Shown: positions 44,309-46,465 of the stretch, piece by piece
Layout of the letters: every line of letters begins with the position of its first letter
How positions within the stretch are numbered: the stretch's first letter is position 1
DNA from: Planctomycetaceae bacterium
GTDB lineage: Bacteria; Planctomycetota; Planctomycetia; Planctomycetales; Planctomycetaceae
Assembly (NCBI GenBank): GCA_021732845.1
Contig: JAKFUF010000088.1
Coordinates: 1 to 46,465 of the forward strand
DNA length: 46,465 nucleotides
Direction of reading: 5' to 3'
Translations under genes and position numbers: made by a program
The notes under the pieces: generated by a model
The model's input: the letters and a program-made list of their open reading frames with translations, nothing else
What the model was told of the DNA's origin: nothing
Databases searched by the model: none

Positions 44309-45946
44309 CTACCGGTCGTCGGCCTCTGACTTGTCGTCTTCGACTTCGGCTGAGGAGGCTTTGATCGCTCGAATGGCGTGGCCGTCGTCGGAGAGCCGCA
44401 GCTTCAACGACGAACCACGCTGGAGGTCCGCCCACTTCGCGGGTTTGCCGTCCAGGGTGATGATTGTCTCGGCGGTCACTGCGAAGGATTGCTGCGTGGG
44501 TTGACCGTCGTCGTTGTCTTCGCGGCCGAACACCAGCTTGAGGCCATTCGCATTGACTTCCAGCAATTCGCCGTCGATCAGCGAGGCCTCGGCGGCGTCG
44601 GCTTCGATGGCATTGACCAGCTTGCCATCACGCCCAAACTCCAGCGGCACCTGCATTCCCGGCTTGAGATCACTGCGAGTCGCCGGCAGGCCTCCGATCC
44701 GCAGGATCGCATCCGGAGCGAGTTCCACTTCCATCGGCTTGCCACCGCCCTCGTCGTCATCGTCTTCCTCGACAATGACGATCTTGCCCGATGCGCCGAC
44801 CGACTTGATGGAGGCGTCACGCACCGGCCCCTGGACATGAATTTCGCTCACGGTGCGATGGTCGTCACCGAGCCTGACCGAGACGTACTGCCCCGCCTTC
44901 AAATCGGCGAGCTGTCCCGCCTCAAACGCCGTCCAGATCTTGGCCTGAGCTGAAACGTCAAGGTTCAATAACGTGCCGAATTCTTCCAGCGCGATCGTGA
45001 CGGTTGAGGGCTGGCCGGTGTTCACCGCGACGACCTGCCCGCGCAGCCCTTTCTCGAACCGCGCGGGTTCATCTCGCAACATGCCAAACGCGATGCCGCC
45101 GGCCGTCAGGAAAGACACCACCCAGACCGTGGCATATTTCAGCTTTTCGAATCCCATCATTTTCAGAACTCCTTGTGCTACTAAGGTTGCGGCGGTCGGG
45201 GAAATCCCGGCAGCCAGTGAGCTCGTCGCAAATGCACCGGCAGCCTGGGACGTTGCTGTGGCGAGAGTTGTCAGGCTGGCTGCCTGTGCCGTTCCGGGAA
45301 CCAACCATGCTGCGAGCGCTGCGGACGTTAAGGTCACTCCCCGACGCAGCAGTCGCGACCGCAACTGTTCGCGTCCACGCTCGAGACGATCTTTCACCGT
45401 CACGACCGTGATTCCCAGCCGTTCGGCGACTTCGTCGCGAGTCAGTCCTTCGACTTGAGCAAGCAGGATCACTTCACGAAACCGGTCCGGCAACGCTGCC
45501 AGCTCCGCATCGAGAATCTCGCCCAGCTCACGGATCGCCACCTGACTGGCGGGGTTCGCTATCCGTGTTTCCGCACCGGCAGTTCGCTGTTGAGCAGCCT
45601 GGCCTTCAACCCCTCGACGTCGTACCGACATGGTCCTCAGCTTGAGTGCCGTGCGTCGTGCCGTCTGATGCAGCCAACCGGCGATGGAATCCTGCCATTT
45701 CAGAGACTTGGCCTTCCGAGCCAGGACAAGAAAGGTGGCTTGAAACGCATCCTCCGCATCGCTGGGCTGCCGCAAGACGCGTTGGCACACGTTGATCACC
45801 AACCCGGCATGCTGCCGCACCACCTCGGCGAACGCCGCTTCATCCCCAGCAAGAAAACGGGCCAGTAATTCCCGATCCGTTGCCGTCTCTGGTGAGGCAG
45901 CGTCGTGGCGATTGTCCGTAGTTGTTCTTGAGACCAAACCAACCAT
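44309..45946 (-). CDS. ECF sigma factor with membrane-anchored C-terminal extension
   Basis: A 545-residue protein from ATG at 45946, with GGGAGG seven bases upstream. Residues ~22-205 are an ECF sigma factor: sigma-2 region (LLARFLAGDEAAFAEVVRQHAGLV and DAEDAFQATFLVLARKA) and sigma-4 region (LPDRFREVILLAQVEGLTRDEVAERLGIT-VVTVKDRLERGREQLR). An Ala/Thr-rich linker leads to one membrane segment (KYATVWVVSFLTAGGIAFGML, about 269-289), then a ~250-residue soluble part with repeated beta-like segments (GQVVAVNTGQPSTVTIAL, GKIVIVEEDDDDEGGG, KLVNAIEADAAEASL). This layout is a known planctomycete ECF type in which the tail lies outside the membrane, presumably sensing or anti-sigma-like. The promoter region holds a 13-bp palindrome. 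Confidence 0.9.
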   Translation of the reverse strand: MVGLVSRTTTDNRHDAASPETATDRELLARFLAGDEAAFAEVVRQHAGLVINVCQRVLRQPSDAEDAFQATFLVLARKAKSLKWQDSIAGWLHQTARRTALKLRTMSVRRRGVEGQAAQQRTAGAETRIANPASQVAIRELGEILDAELAALPDRFREVILLAQVEGLTRDEVAERLGITVVTVKDRLERGREQLRSRLLRRGVTLTSAALAAWLVPGTAQAASLTTLATATSQAAGAFATSSLAAGISPTAATLVAQGVLKMMGFEKLKYATVWVVSFLTAGGIAFGMLRDEPARFEKGLRGQVVAVNTGQPSTVTIALEEFGTLLNLDVSAQAKIWTAFEAGQLADLKAGQYVSVRLGDDHRTVSEIHVQGPVRDASIKSVGASGKIVIVEEDDDDEGGGKPMEVELAPDAILRIGGLPATRSDLKPGMQVPLEFGRDGKLVNAIEADAAEASLIDGELLEVNANGLKLVFGREDNDDGQPTQQSFAVTAETIITLDGKPAKWADLQRGSSLKLRLSDDGHAIRAIKASSAEVEDDKSEADDR

Positions 45947-46344
45947 CCGCTGACCTCCCTGAGCATTCGCGACAAGCTCAGTGTTAGAATGCCGCCTCAG
46001 TGACCCGCGGCGGATAGAATTCTGGGAATTCTATCCGCTCCCACTCGTCTCGGCTGTCTCGTGGGGTACTTGCCGCAAACGAAATCAGCAGCTGAACGAG
46101 CCCGAGAACCCGACCGAAGACACCCTTGGCTCGAACGATTTGACCAAGGGCCTTCGGAGTGGCGACTGCGAGGTTACGAGTCCGTTCACGCCGCCCGCCC
46201 AGTCGCGACGAATAGATAACGTCTTTCAGCCAAACAGTCTCGTTGGCTTGAGGAGGCGTCTCCATCTCTGGTGGCAAGTGGCCACCGGCCTCGTGCGGGG
46301 GTTCCCGATTGTAACGCATTCGCCATTCCAGGTTGACTTATTCT
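45947..46344. other. Gene-poor region upstream of the sigma factor gene
   Basis: About 400 bp with overlapping open frames on both strands (for example 45981-46397 plus and 45984-46319 minus), neither with a ribosome site or recognisable domain. Apart from the palindrome at 46010-46038 nothing stands out. The minus-strand frame includes PPEMETPPQANETVWLKDV, of no family I know. Confidence 0.45.
46010..46038. promoter_or_regulatory. Perfect 13-bp palindrome upstream of the ECF sigma gene
   Basis: GCGGATAGAATTC (46010-46022) and its exact reverse complement GAATTCTATCCGC (46026-46038) separated by TGG, 64 bp upstream of the sigma factor start. It could be an operator for a dimeric regulator, a leader hairpin, or the autoregulated promoter region. 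Only the symmetry is visible in the sequence. Confidence 0.6.
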
Positions 46345-46465
46345 TCACGCGGCCAGGAATGAGGCGGGGTCGAACTGCTGAAAATTGTGGGTCATGAGTG
46401 ATTGGAGTTTTTCCCGGTGGTCGGTCGGAATTTTTCCCAGACAACCATCGATCGCCGCGCAGAAC
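46345..46465 (-). CDS. C-terminal end of a gene running off the window, transposase-like
   Basis: Minus-strand frame open from the window edge to a stop at 46345. It reads AAIDGCLGKIPTDHREKLQSL then MTHNFQQFDPASFLAA. The compact helical shape and the 'L-x-x-x-F-Q-x-F-x-x-x-S-x-L-A-A' ending are reminiscent of C-termini of planctomycete transposases. That is a weak memory-based match. Most of the gene lies outside the window. Confidence 0.3.
   Translation of the reverse strand, partial: FCAAIDGCLGKIPTDHREKLQSLMTHNFQQFDPASFLAA

Overview
The window looks like a chromosomal segment of a planctomycete (phylum Planctomycetota). The pointers are an ISAzo13-type ('Rhodopirellula transposase') element, an ECF sigma factor with a long membrane-anchored C-terminal extension, a GATCCCGGAGGGATC-type palindromic repeat, GTG/TTG starts, and a group of small and mid-sized proteins of a type I have only met in planctomycetes. 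That assignment is inference; there is no rRNA or other marker gene here.

Layout. About 0.2-29.7 kb is one long minus-strand surface-glycan locus. Transcription runs from high to low coordinates. It starts with a WecA/TagO-like initiating phosphoglycosyltransferase (29.6 kb) and a NusG/RfaH-like antiterminator (27.8 kb). Next come a GT4 glycosyltransferase, GDP-fucose synthesis (fcl, gmd), an RfbE-like epimerase, and an ABC exporter (Wzm permease, Wzt ATPase with a carbohydrate-binding-type tail). These are followed by an FkbM methyltransferase, a CMP-sugar-type cytidylyltransferase, a 2-hydroxyacid dehydrogenase and a DUF115/MptE-like protein, then a string of about ten glycosyltransferases (GT2, GT4-like, GT-D-like, GT10 fucosyltransferase, exostosin-like, GT8-like) and an acyltransferase. 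The set fits a lipid-linked, fucose-containing, decorated polysaccharide built on undecaprenyl phosphate and exported by the Wzm/Wzt (ABC) route. The distal half is broken up by mobile DNA: a chimeric IS5-family element (1.24-2.26 kb), an inverted palindromic repeat pair (6.1-6.3 kb), an ISAzo13-type element abutting an IS630 remnant (13.3-14.6 kb), and an IS5/IS427-type element (16.51-17.45 kb) inserted at the last codons of the dehydrogenase gene.

30.3-32.9 kb holds a GalE-like epimerase and, upstream of it on the same strand, a secreted glycine-rich protein with an internal duplication that ends in a strong intrinsic terminator.

33.2-38.7 kb is a compact minus-strand block of uncharacterised genes: a zinc-ribbon protein, decayed gene pieces including a sigma-like HTH protein, a small protein, a ~450-residue protein, a small RNA/DNA-binding-looking protein whose start overlaps the preceding gene by 139 bp, and a paralogue of the ~450-residue protein. 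This is the least explained part of the window and the best candidate for an undescribed system.

39.3-46.5 kb encodes secreted catabolic-type proteins: a beta-propeller glycoside-hydrolase-like protein and an M14 zinc carboxypeptidase on the plus strand, a pectate-lyase-like beta-helix protein on the minus strand, and an ECF sigma factor preceded by a 13-bp perfect palindrome. No tRNA, rRNA or CRISPR array was seen.
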